Shown: positions 49,101 to 56,962 of the stretch, piece by piece
Layout of the letters: each line of letters starts with the position of its first letter
Position numbering within the stretch: position 1 is the first letter of the stretch
Assembly: GCA_016715995.1 (NCBI GenBank)
Contig: JADJXF010000012.1
Span: 209,669-273,668, forward strand
Source of the DNA: Flavobacteriales bacterium
GTDB lineage: Bacteria > Bacteroidota > Bacteroidia > Flavobacteriales_F > PHOS-HE28
Length of the DNA stretch: 64,000 bases
Direction of reading: 5' to 3'
The notes under the pieces: generated by a model
Database searches by the model: none
Seen by the model: only the letters and a program-made list of their open reading frames with translations
What the model was told of the DNA's origin: nothing
Translations under genes and position numbers: made by a program

Positions 49101-49174
49101 GGCGGGGCAACCAGCGGTATGGTCCGATGAGCTCACTCGAGCCTCCGATCAAACGCGCGGTGGGGCGGATGGGA

Positions 49175-50485
49175 CTACTGGGAAAGGAATCCCTGCCAAC
49201 GTCGAAGACGATTCGGGGAGAACGCCGAGGTGAATGCGATGAAGATCAGCATTGGTAACAACTGATGCAGCAACCTATTGAACGAGTGGGTCAGGTGCCA
49301 GGCCAGGTTATAGGGCGTCAAGAGATAGGTGATGTAATAGGCCATCAGCATGAGCAATAGTGCTACCAATCCCCGGTTCAATCGGCCACGTCCACCTACC
49401 ACCAAAGTCAACAGGAGCAATGGGAGGAAGAGAGGCAATTCGCGCAGTACCACGTCAAGGCCGGTTGAAAGGATGCTCCAGTGCCGATGCCACGAAGTCA
49501 AACTGGGCCATAGGCTGGCGACGCCCCCGGCCAGATCCGAGACCGGGGCATAAGCCAGCTTGAACCAGACGACAGGCACCAGCAATGGCAACGTGCCGAG
49601 CAGGAAGAACCGGAGCGCTGGCCAACGAGCGCGCAGGGTCCAGCCCGCAATCACCGTCATGACCGCAACGAATGCCAGGCCCTCGTTCTTCGTCCATGCG
49701 GCGCAGCCACTGAAGAAGCCGGCGAGCATCAGCTCGCTCGCGGTGGGCCGATCCGAATGGCAGAGGAACACCGTGGCAAGCAGCATGCAAAGGCCCAGCA
49801 GGGAGTCGGCATACTGGGAGGCCACCTGACCGGCGAACCCGCTGTCCAGCCCGAGCAGCACGAAGGCGGCCAGTGTGAAAGGACGTGCGACCTGCTCACG
49901 CATCGACGCGTACACGGTTCCGAGCAGCAGTACAGCTATCAGCGCGGACAGCAGCATGGGCGATAGCGGCTCCACTTGGCCGACCACGCGCCAGCACGAA
50001 GCAATGATGGACGGCTGCATCAAGGGGTAGTCCGGGTGCGCGAATGTGGTCCGTAGCAGAGCGCGCCAATCCGAATCGCCCACAAGGAACCGCGCATGCA
50101 TGTTCCATTGAGCCCATGCGTCCCACCCTCCCCATCGGAAGGATTGACCGGTAAAGAGCCAGGTGAAGCACAACACGGTGAACGCAAATGCCGCATCCAG
50201 CCAATCCGGAGAGCGCCATGCGAGACGGATGCGGCCCATGAATCGGCGGTTGACGTACGCATAGCGGAAAGCTGCCGAGCCAATGACGACCAGCAGCCCG
50301 ATGAATCCGGTCTGAGGCAGTCCGAGGAAAAGGGAAACGGGCAGGCACACTCCAATGGTCGCCAGCACGATCAAAGTGCCCGCGCACAGCGCCAACGGCC
50401 AGGAAACCTGGGTCGTTATCCGAACGATGCATGTGAAGACTGCGGCCAATGCCAGCATCAGGAGGGCGAAGGCGATAGCGGTCAT
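49175..50485 (-). CDS. Polytopic membrane protein, glycosyltransferase-39-like
   Basis: A 436-residue protein with about 10-12 hydrophobic segments from the N-terminus on. WGGWDAWAQWNMHARFL, HPDYPLMQPSIIA and WTKNEGLAFVAVMT are typical for C-type (PMT-like) glycosyltransferases in which the first periplasmic loop has an acidic pair. It is coupled (4 bp) to the small protein gene upstream. Donor and acceptor unknown. Confidence 0.65.
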   Translation of the reverse strand: MTAIAFALLMLALAAVFTCIVRITTQVSWPLALCAGTLIVLATIGVCLPVSLFLGLPQTGFIGLLVVIGSAAFRYAYVNRRFMGRIRLAWRSPDWLDAAFAFTVLCFTWLFTGQSFRWGGWDAWAQWNMHARFLVGDSDWRALLRTTFAHPDYPLMQPSIIASCWRVVGQVEPLSPMLLSALIAVLLLGTVYASMREQVARPFTLAAFVLLGLDSGFAGQVASQYADSLLGLCMLLATVFLCHSDRPTASELMLAGFFSGCAAWTKNEGLAFVAVMTVIAGWTLRARWPALRFFLLGTLPLLVPVVWFKLAYAPVSDLAGGVASLWPSLTSWHRHWSILSTGLDVVLRELPLFLPLLLLTLVVGGRGRLNRGLVALLLMLMAYYITYLLTPYNLAWHLTHSFNRLLHQLLPMLIFIAFTSAFSPNRLRRWQGFLSQ

Positions 50486-50862
50486 CGTGAGGTTGGCGAT
50501 TCAACCAACAGGATGCGGTCGGGACCTGCCTGCTCGTCAACCAGAACACGATGGCCCGACTGAGCGGCGAGCCAACGATCTCCGTTGATCACCAGGATCG
50601 TGTCGGTGATGCCTTGGGCCTGGTCAAGGATGCGCGGAGCAAGCAGGAACTGGGCTCGGTGAATCAATTCCTTCCGCTCGTCGCCTTGAGCGTCGGTGGC
50701 GAATCCCAGGAGCCTGCCATCCGGAATCAATGCGCGCACGCTTGATAAGCCGGCCCCTAGGTGATCCAGTGCATTACGCCTGTGCGAGAGCGACCACGCA
50801 TGACGTATGAAGATGGCCGCGGATAACACGAGGAAACCGGCAACCAATGCGCCTCGCATCAT
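50482..50862 (-). CDS. Small membrane-anchored protein of unknown function
   Basis: About 126 residues with one N-terminal membrane segment (ALVAGFLVLSAAIFI) and a soluble remainder (VRALIPDGRLLGFATDAQGDE). It overlaps the glycosyltransferase-like gene by 4 bp, so it may serve the same pathway. Start at 50862 or 50859 is equally good. Confidence 0.55.
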   Translation of the reverse strand: MMRGALVAGFLVLSAAIFIRHAWSLSHRRNALDHLGAGLSSVRALIPDGRLLGFATDAQGDERKELIHRAQFLLAPRILDQAQGITDTILVINGDRWLAAQSGHRVLVDEQAGPDRILLVESPTSR

Positions 50863-50928
50863 GGCCGTCCGTTTGTCGAGGCGCGCCGACCGATGACCCA
50901 AACCTGGTGCTGCTCAACCATGGTCCCG

Positions 50929-53346
50929 TCAATCGCCCCAATTGGGCTTGCCATTCCCGTTGCCTCCCTTCGCCTTGGCGCGGCAATCGATCTCCACGCC
51001 CAGGTCGCCCTCGGGGCGCTCGAAATCGCCGGTGCTGATTTCGATGGTGGGGTCGGCGTACACCTTGTTCATGTAGTAACCGTAGATCGGCAACGCCATG
51101 TTGGCACCTTGCCCCTTATCGGTGGTGCTGAAGCGAACGCTGCGGTCCTCAGCGCCGGTCCACACACCGGTGACCAAGTCCGGGGTGATTCCGATGAACC
51201 AGCCGTCGCTGTTGTTCTGCGTGGTGCCGGTCTTGCCTGCCGTGGGGAATTTGATGTTGGCGTACTTCTGCCGATTGCCCCAGCTGGTACGCAGGCGCAT
51301 CGCGGTGCCCACCACCTTGCCGGAGCTGGGGTTCCATGCGCCGTCCACCACGCCCTTGAGCATCTTCAGCATCACATAGCTGGTCCGCTCGTCCAAGGCC
51401 TCGTAGGTCTTCGGCATGATGTCCAGGATGGCATTGCCGTTCTTGTCCTCGATGCGCGTGAAGACGATCGGCTCGATGTAGACGCCTTTGTTCGCGAAGC
51501 TGCTGAAGGCGCCCGTGATCTCCGATAGCTTCAGGTCGGCCACACCCAGGCAGAGCGAGGGCACGGGATCGAGCGGGCTCTTCACGCCCATGTGCCGCGC
51601 CAGCACGGTGACGCTTTGCGGCCCGTACTGCTTCATGAGCCATGCCGTCACGGTATTCATGGAGTTGGCCAGCGCGTACTCCACGGTCACCATGCCACCA
51701 TATTCGCCGTCGCTGTTCTCCGGGCACCATTCGGGCTGGGGCTTCGGCATGTCGAAGCACACCTTCTGGTTGGGCAGTTCGCGGCAGGGGTCCATGCCTT
51801 CGCGGATGGCAGTGGCGTACACGAAGGGCTTGAAAGTGCTGCCTACTTGGCGCCTCGCCTTGTCCACATGGTCGTACTGGAAATGCTTGAAATCGGAGCC
51901 GCCCACCCATGCCTTCACGAAGCCCGTCCGGGGATCCATGCTCATCAGTCCGCTCCGAAGGAAGCTCTTGTAGTAGCGGATCGAGTCCATCGGGCTCATC
52001 ACGGTATCAATCTCGCCCTTCCAGGAGAACACGCGCATATTCACCGGAGTGTCGAACACCTTGGGGATGTCCTCTTCCTTCACCACCGGCCACCAGGCGT
52101 CGCACCCGCCCAACTTCGGGACGCAGTGGAAGTGCATGGCGCCCTCGTGCATCTCCTTCTTGATGTACACGGCGGGCCGTTCGCAAGAGCCGCATTGCTT
52201 GCCGGTGAGCACCTTGTAGCGTGTGCTGCGCCGCATGGCGACGGACAGGATGTCCTGGATCTCCCCAGCGCTCACACGCGCATCGAAGGGGCGGTTCTTC
52301 TTGCGTGCGAGGTCCTTGAAGAAGTCGGGCTGCAACTCGTTGGCCAGGTGCTCGCGCATTGCCCACTCCCCATAGGCCTGCATTCGCCGGTCGATGGTGG
52401 TGTACACCTTGAGCCCGTCCGTATAGAGGTCGTAGGGCCGGCCATCCTGCCGGGGAAAGCGGAGGTTGCCCTGCTCATCCTTGCTGGTCAGCAAGGCTTG
52501 CAACTGCTCGCGGAGCGCTTCGCGGAAATAGGGTGCCGGGCCCTCGGCATGGCTCACGCTCTGGAAGCGCAGCCCAAGCGGCAGGGCCTTCAGCGAATCG
52601 TACTGCTGGGCATTGAGGAAGCCGTTCCGGCGCATCTGGTCCAGCACCACCATCCGGCGATGGATCACAGTGTCCACGCGGTAGGCCTTGTTCGGATTGA
52701 AGAGCGCCGGGTTCTTGCACATGCCCACGAGCATGGCGGCCTGTTCGATGCGGAGCGAGTCAGGCGAAGTGCTGAAGTACACGTGCGCAGCGCTGTGAAT
52801 GCCCACCGCCTGATTGATCCAATCGAAGCGGTTGAGGTACATAGCGATAATCTCGTCCTTAGTGTACATGCGCTCGAGCCGTGCGCTGATGATCCACTCC
52901 TGGAACTTCTGGAACACGCGTCGCACGAGCCCGCTCTCGCGCTCATGGAATTGCATCTTGGCCAGCTGCTGCGTGAGCGTGCTGGCCCCGCCGCGCTTAC
53001 CCAAGAAGACCGCCGCGCGTAAGGTGCCGCGCAGGTCAATGCCGCCGTGCTCACGGAAACGCTCATCCTCCGTGGCGATGAGCGCATTCACCACATGGGG
53101 GCTGATGCGCTCATAGGCCACCGGGATCCGGTTCTCCCGGTAATACTGCCCCATCTGGGTGCCGTCGCTGAAAAGAACCGCCGTTGCCAGGTCGCTGCGC
53201 GGATTCTCCAGGTCCTCGATGCCCGGGAGGTCGCTGAGCGATGCGGCCAGCAGCATGAGGTAAATGCCGAGCACCGGCGAGAGCACGAGGCCCCACCACA
53301 GCAGGCGGCGGCGGCGCTTGCTCTTCTTGGCGGCTGGCTTCTTCAT
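50929..53346 (-). CDS. Penicillin-binding protein 1A (bifunctional)
   Basis: An 805-residue class A PBP: a membrane anchor (residues 15-35), glycosyltransferase-51 domain (EDERFREHGGIDLRG, GGASTLTQQLAK, IIAMYLNRF) and transpeptidase domain with STFK active-site Ser (VGSTFKPFVYA), SMN-like SNT motif (NSMNTVTAWLM) and KTGTTQN. It polymerises and cross-links peptidoglycan. A TAACTTCG box stands 8 bp upstream. Symbol is omitted, since several paralogues exist in this phylum. Confidence 0.93.
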   Translation of the reverse strand: MKKPAAKKSKRRRRLLWWGLVLSPVLGIYLMLLAASLSDLPGIEDLENPRSDLATAVLFSDGTQMGQYYRENRIPVAYERISPHVVNALIATEDERFREHGGIDLRGTLRAAVFLGKRGGASTLTQQLAKMQFHERESGLVRRVFQKFQEWIISARLERMYTKDEIIAMYLNRFDWINQAVGIHSAAHVYFSTSPDSLRIEQAAMLVGMCKNPALFNPNKAYRVDTVIHRRMVVLDQMRRNGFLNAQQYDSLKALPLGLRFQSVSHAEGPAPYFREALREQLQALLTSKDEQGNLRFPRQDGRPYDLYTDGLKVYTTIDRRMQAYGEWAMREHLANELQPDFFKDLARKKNRPFDARVSAGEIQDILSVAMRRSTRYKVLTGKQCGSCERPAVYIKKEMHEGAMHFHCVPKLGGCDAWWPVVKEEDIPKVFDTPVNMRVFSWKGEIDTVMSPMDSIRYYKSFLRSGLMSMDPRTGFVKAWVGGSDFKHFQYDHVDKARRQVGSTFKPFVYATAIREGMDPCRELPNQKVCFDMPKPQPEWCPENSDGEYGGMVTVEYALANSMNTVTAWLMKQYGPQSVTVLARHMGVKSPLDPVPSLCLGVADLKLSEITGAFSSFANKGVYIEPIVFTRIEDKNGNAILDIMPKTYEALDERTSYVMLKMLKGVVDGAWNPSSGKVVGTAMRLRTSWGNRQKYANIKFPTAGKTGTTQNNSDGWFIGITPDLVTGVWTGAEDRSVRFSTTDKGQGANMALPIYGYYMNKVYADPTIEISTGDFERPEGDLGVEIDCRAKAKGGNGNGKPNWGD

Positions 53347-53354
53347 GCGGGCGC

Positions 53355-53362
53355 CGAAGTTA
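53355..53362 (-). promoter_or_regulatory. Probable -7 promoter box of the PBP1A gene
   Basis: The minus strand reads TAACTTCG, 8 bp before the ATG at 53346. Confidence 0.45.
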
Positions 53363-53422
53363 TCCGGACAGTGGTGAGTGTTCGGGAGGCGTAACGGCTT
53401 GTTTCCACCGCGATGCGGTGAT

Positions 53423-53908
53423 TCACCTGATCCTGGAGCGCTCGATGCTCACCCCCACGTCGATCACCGCCGGCAGCGGATCGTCGCGCATGGCCTGCTC
53501 CAAGCGTATGGTATAACGCCCAATGGCTGGGAACCTATTGCCCATGCGGTACAGGACCTTGGCATGCCGCGTCCGGCTGGCGAACACGAAACCGGTGCCT
53601 TTGCCCAACCAGCGGCCCGTGGGATCGGCCAGGATGCACTCCACCGTATCGCGCATGGTGCGCCCGCCTGGGCCGGAAAGGTCGACGAACAGATAGAGGT
53701 CGCTGTACGCGTAGTCTCCGGTGTGGCGCACATCGATGAACACATCGTGCTTGTTCACGGTGTCGGTGATCTCGAAGGCGAACTCCGGCCTGAACGCGCT
53801 CGCCCAACGCCCATCGGGTATGGATGCATCCTCTTGAAAGACCACGTTACCCGTGCATCCGGCAAGGAGCGCCGAAAGTCCGAAGAGCGCGACGACTCTG
53901 GTCTTCAA
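53423..53908 (-). CDS. gldH: Gliding motility lipoprotein GldH
   Basis: A 161-residue lipoprotein (LSALLAGC lipobox, Cys about 18) with NVVFQEDASIPDGRWA, FEITDTVNKHDVFIDVRHTGDYAYSDLYLFV as in GldH of gliding Bacteroidota. GldH is needed for gliding/T9SS in characterised species; its exact role is unclear. It overlaps the PSP1 gene upstream by 4 bp. Confidence 0.85.
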   Translation of the reverse strand: MKTRVVALFGLSALLAGCTGNVVFQEDASIPDGRWASAFRPEFAFEITDTVNKHDVFIDVRHTGDYAYSDLYLFVDLSGPGGRTMRDTVECILADPTGRWLGKGTGFVFASRTRHAKVLYRMGNRFPAIGRYTIRLEQAMRDDPLPAVIDVGVSIERSRIR

Positions 53909-55245
53909 GCGGCCGGCGGTGTTGGCGGGGCGCCGCCTCCTGTTCCCCGGTCGCCGCTGCGGCGGCCACGCCCCCTGCGGCGCCGGTCGCCGGAAGGACG
54001 CTCGCCTTCGGGACGCGGGCCTCCTCCTGGACGTGGCTGGTCCGGACGCGGGCCAGCAGCCTGTGCTGGCCGGGGTCCGCGGTCCTGCGATGGGCGGTCG
54101 CCTCCCCTTCCCTTCCCGCGCGAGCGTTTCTTGGCGCCCTTCATCTTGGTGTCGAAACGAGTGAGCTCGTCCTGGCCCACCACGTTCTCGTAATCAGGCT
54201 TCTTCACAGCCTCCACCGGCTCATCCGTCATGTTCAGATCCACTTCCGGCTCAATGCCCTGTTTGTTCTGCGCAAGGATGTCGCGCACCACATCCACAGG
54301 CAACCCCGCCATCACGAATCCCTCACCTGGTTTCTTGAATCCGTACCACATCTTCCCGGAGAAAATGTCGGTCTTCATGTGCGCCCCGGTGCCTTGCTGG
54401 GTCTTGAGCTTGGCGTTCTGCGAGGGGTAGCTCTTCACCGCCTCGATGTACATGTCGAGCTCGTAGTTCAGGCAGCACTTCAGCTTGCCGCATTGGCCCG
54501 CCAGCTTCTGCGGGTTCAGGGCGAGCTGCTGATAGCGCGCGGCGCTGGTGGTGACGCTGCGGAAATCGGTGAGCCAGGTGCTGCAGCAGAGTTCGCGCCC
54601 GCAGCTGCCGATGCCGCCGATGCGCCCGGTTTCCTGCCGCGCGCCGATCTGCTTCATCTCCAACCGCACTTTGAAGCGGTCGCTCATGGTGCGCACGATG
54701 CCGCGGAAATCGATGCGCTCATCGGCAGTGTAATAGATGATGGCCTTGCTGCCATCGCCTTGGAACTCCACGTCGGTCACTTTCAGGTCAAGCCGGGCCT
54801 CGCGGGCCATCTGGCGGGCCTGGAGCATCGTCTCCCCCTCGCGCTTGCGGGCCTCGTGCCACCGGTCGATGTCCTCCTGCGTGCTCTTGCGCAACACTTT
54901 CCGCAGCTCATAGGTCTCCACCATCACGTTGCGCCGCGCCATCTGAGCGCGCACCAGTTCTCCGGTAAGGCTTACCATGCCCACATCGTGGCCGGGTGCG
55001 GCATCCACCGTCACCAAGTCTCCCGGCATGAGCTGAAGTCCGCCCGTGTTCCGATAGAAGTTCTTGCGTGTGTTCTTGAAGCCCACCTCCACGCCGTCGA
55101 ACGGCTGTTGACCGCCGGGAATGGGCACTCCTGTAAGCCAATCGAAGACGCCCAGTTTGTTGCAGCCACTGGTGCTGCAATACCCGTTGCTCTTGCACCC
55201 GGCCGGCTTGCCATCGGCGCCCGTGCTGCATCCTGCACATGCCAT
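53905..55245 (-). CDS. ricT: PSP1-domain (RicT/YaaT-like) protein with basic tail
   Basis: A 446-residue protein. Many N-terminal cysteines (CAGCST, GCKSNGYC, STSGCNK) precede the PSP1 domain (residues about 190-280; GSCGRELCCSTWL, QCGKLKCCLNYELD). RicT-type proteins carry Fe-S clusters and work with RicA/RicF in RNA processing in Bacillus. Residues from about 365 on form an Arg/Gly/Pro-rich tail, suggesting RNA binding (inference). A TATCTTCG box stands 4 bp before the ATG. Confidence 0.88.
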   Translation of the reverse strand: MACAGCSTGADGKPAGCKSNGYCSTSGCNKLGVFDWLTGVPIPGGQQPFDGVEVGFKNTRKNFYRNTGGLQLMPGDLVTVDAAPGHDVGMVSLTGELVRAQMARRNVMVETYELRKVLRKSTQEDIDRWHEARKREGETMLQARQMAREARLDLKVTDVEFQGDGSKAIIYYTADERIDFRGIVRTMSDRFKVRLEMKQIGARQETGRIGGIGSCGRELCCSTWLTDFRSVTTSAARYQQLALNPQKLAGQCGKLKCCLNYELDMYIEAVKSYPSQNAKLKTQQGTGAHMKTDIFSGKMWYGFKKPGEGFVMAGLPVDVVRDILAQNKQGIEPEVDLNMTDEPVEAVKKPDYENVVGQDELTRFDTKMKGAKKRSRGKGRGGDRPSQDRGPRPAQAAGPRPDQPRPGGGPRPEGERPSGDRRRRGRGRRSGDRGTGGGAPPTPPAA

Positions 55246-55249
55246 GGGC

Positions 55250-55257
55250 CGAAGATA
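55250..55257 (-). promoter_or_regulatory. Probable -7 promoter box of ricT-gldH
   Basis: The minus strand reads TATCTTCG, 4 bp before the ricT ATG at 55245. Confidence 0.5.
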
Positions 55258-55318
55258 GGCCTTGGCCTTGGCGGGCACCCGGCTGCCGTACCTGCAGCCA
55301 ATCAAGGCACCCTAAATG

Positions 55319-55346
55319 AAGAGGCCCCGGTGTCCCGAGGCCTCTT
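55319..55346 (-). terminator. Hairpin downstream of tonB
   Basis: AAGAGGCC ... GGCCTCTT, perfect 8-bp stem with a 12-bp loop that can pair further (CGG/CCG), 20 bp past the tonB stop. No strong U tract follows on the minus strand. Confidence 0.6.
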
Positions 55347-55366
55347 GACGTCATGACAGAAAGCGG

Positions 55367-56032
55367 TCAGCGCAGGGTGAACTTGATCGGCAGGTTGAAC
55401 TGCACGCGCACTGCCTTGCCGCGCTGCTTGCCCGGCTTCCATTTGGGCATGGCCTTCACCACGCGGATGGCCTCTTCGTCGCAGCCGCCACCGATGCCGC
55501 GCAGCACCTTCACATCCTTGATGTTGCCTTCCTTGTCCACCTCGAAGGTCACATATACGGTGCCGCTGATACCGGCATCCTTGGCCATTTCCGGGTACTT
55601 CACGGCCTTGCCCAGGTACTTGTACATCTCCTCTACGCCACCGGGGAAGGCAGGCTGCTCCTCCACAATGGTGAAGATCTGCTCCTCTTCTGCCTCCTCC
55701 TCGCGACGAGCGGGCGCTTCAACCTCGGTGTTCTCCTTCACTTCGGTGTCTACCACTTCCTCCTCAATGACCTCCTCTTCGTCATCCACGATCTCCAGCA
55801 CAGTGCTCGGTGCGGGCGGCGGCGGCGGAGGCGGCGGCGGGGTGGCGCTGGGTGGGATCACCTCCTCTTCCAGCAGGTCCAGATTCAGCTGTCCCAGGCC
55901 TTCACCGCGCTTCTCGAAGGTGGTCCATTCGAATGCGACCAGCGTGAGCGCGAAGGCGGTGAGCAAGCCGATGAGCAGGAAGCTGCCCTTGCGCTTCTCC
56001 AAATCGACTTCGGGATTCTTCTTCAGTTCCAT
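55367..56032 (-). CDS. tonB: Energy transducer TonB
   Basis: A 221-residue protein with an N-terminal cytoplasmic/membrane segment (KGSFLLIGLLTAFALTLVAFEW), Pro-rich stretch (PPPPPPPPPAPS), acidic linker (DDEEEVIEEEVV) and C-terminal TonB domain (YPEMAKDAGISGTVYVTFEVDKEGNIKDVKVLRG). It transmits proton-motive energy to TonB-dependent receptors such as that at 14803, with ExbB/ExbD not in this window. Confidence 0.9.
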   Translation of the reverse strand: MELKKNPEVDLEKRKGSFLLIGLLTAFALTLVAFEWTTFEKRGEGLGQLNLDLLEEEVIPPSATPPPPPPPPPAPSTVLEIVDDEEEVIEEEVVDTEVKENTEVEAPARREEEAEEEQIFTIVEEQPAFPGGVEEMYKYLGKAVKYPEMAKDAGISGTVYVTFEVDKEGNIKDVKVLRGIGGGCDEEAIRVVKAMPKWKPGKQRGKAVRVQFNLPIKFTLR

Positions 56033-56080
56033 GGTAATCGGTTTTCAGTCGGTACACGCGGTGCGACGACGGGTTCAAAG

Positions 56081-56488
56081 CTAAACATCCACGGCGCCGG
56101 CGGAAGGCCGTTGGTCGGTGCGGCGCCACCGGTACCAGCCCCAACCCGCGGCCACTCCAGTTGTATTGGCGATGAAGTCGTTCCAGTCGCCCCGACGACC
56201 CAAGGCAGGCAGGTTCTGCATGGTCTCCAACAGCCCGCCATAGGCCACGGCAAGAATGGCAGTGGTGAGCACGACCGAAGAACGCAACACATTGGAGCCA
56301 TAGTGCCTTGCGAGACCACCTGCGCACAAGATGAAGAGACCCGCGAAAAGCCCGGCATGGACGAGCTTGTCCACGCTCATCAAATCCGCCCAACGCCAAG
56401 TGGGTAGCGCCGCGCCAGGCATCAGGCAGAGCAGGAGGATGAGCAGCGCCCAGAGCAGGGCCCAGCGCAGATGGCGCAGCATCGCCAT
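56081..56488 (-). CDS. VanZ-like membrane protein
   Basis: A 135-residue protein with four hydrophobic segments: LLWALLILLLCLMPG, KLVHAGLFAGLFILC, and AILAVAYGGLLETMQ, ending in DWNDFIANTTGVAAGWG. The KxxHAxxF and E..Q..R..D..D..AN pattern is that of VanZ/phosphotransferase-like membrane proteins. Its location between gcvH and tonB, beside sprA, is common in Flavobacteriales (recollection). Function uncertain. Confidence 0.85.
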   Translation of the reverse strand: MAMLRHLRWALLWALLILLLCLMPGAALPTWRWADLMSVDKLVHAGLFAGLFILCAGGLARHYGSNVLRSSVVLTTAILAVAYGGLLETMQNLPALGRRGDWNDFIANTTGVAAGWGWYRWRRTDQRPSAGAVDV

Positions 56489-56496
56489 GAATAAGG

Positions 56497-56877
56497 TCAA
56501 CCGCCCACCAGCGCTTGATAGGCATCGGCCGTGAGCAGGTCGGATGCCTGGGCGGCATCGCTCAGCTTCACGCGCACCATCCAGCCTTCGCCATAGGGGT
56601 CGCTGTTCACCATCGCGGCATTGCTGGCCAGCGCGGGATTCACTTCCACAATGGTGCCGCTCACCGGCATGAAGAGGTCGCTCACGGTCTTCACGGCCTC
56701 CACGGTGCCGAACACGGCCTCGCGGTCCAAGGGCTGCCCTTCGGACTTGATGTCCACGAAGACGATGTCGCCCAGCTCGCCTTGCGCGAAATCCGTGATG
56801 CCCACGACGGCGGTGTCGCCTTCGATGCGGATCCATTCATGGTCCTTGGTGTATTTCAGGTCGGCGGGGATGTTCAT
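56497..56877 (-). CDS. gcvH: Glycine cleavage system H protein
   Basis: A 126-residue lipoyl carrier: YTKDHEWI at residue 9, GITDFAQGELGDIVFVD, and VEAVKTVSDLFMPVSG with the Lys that is lipoylated (about residue 63). GEGWMVRVKLSD ends the domain. It shuttles the aminomethyl group between GcvP, GcvT and GcvL; none of those genes is near. Confidence 0.94.
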   Translation of the reverse strand: MNIPADLKYTKDHEWIRIEGDTAVVGITDFAQGELGDIVFVDIKSEGQPLDREAVFGTVEAVKTVSDLFMPVSGTIVEVNPALASNAAMVNSDPYGEGWMVRVKLSDAAQASDLLTADAYQALVGG

Positions 56878-56935
56878 GGAAGAAGGGTGTGGTAGGGTGT
56901 GTTGCCCGCCTGTTCCGCTAGGCGTTGGCAGGCCG

Positions 56936-56943
56936 CGAAAGTA
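56936..56943 (-). promoter_or_regulatory. Probable -7 promoter box of gcvH
   Basis: The minus strand reads TACTTTCG 58 bp before the gcvH ATG and just after the sprA stop. Confidence 0.4.
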
Positions 56944-56962
56944 GCGGACGCACCCGAACGCA

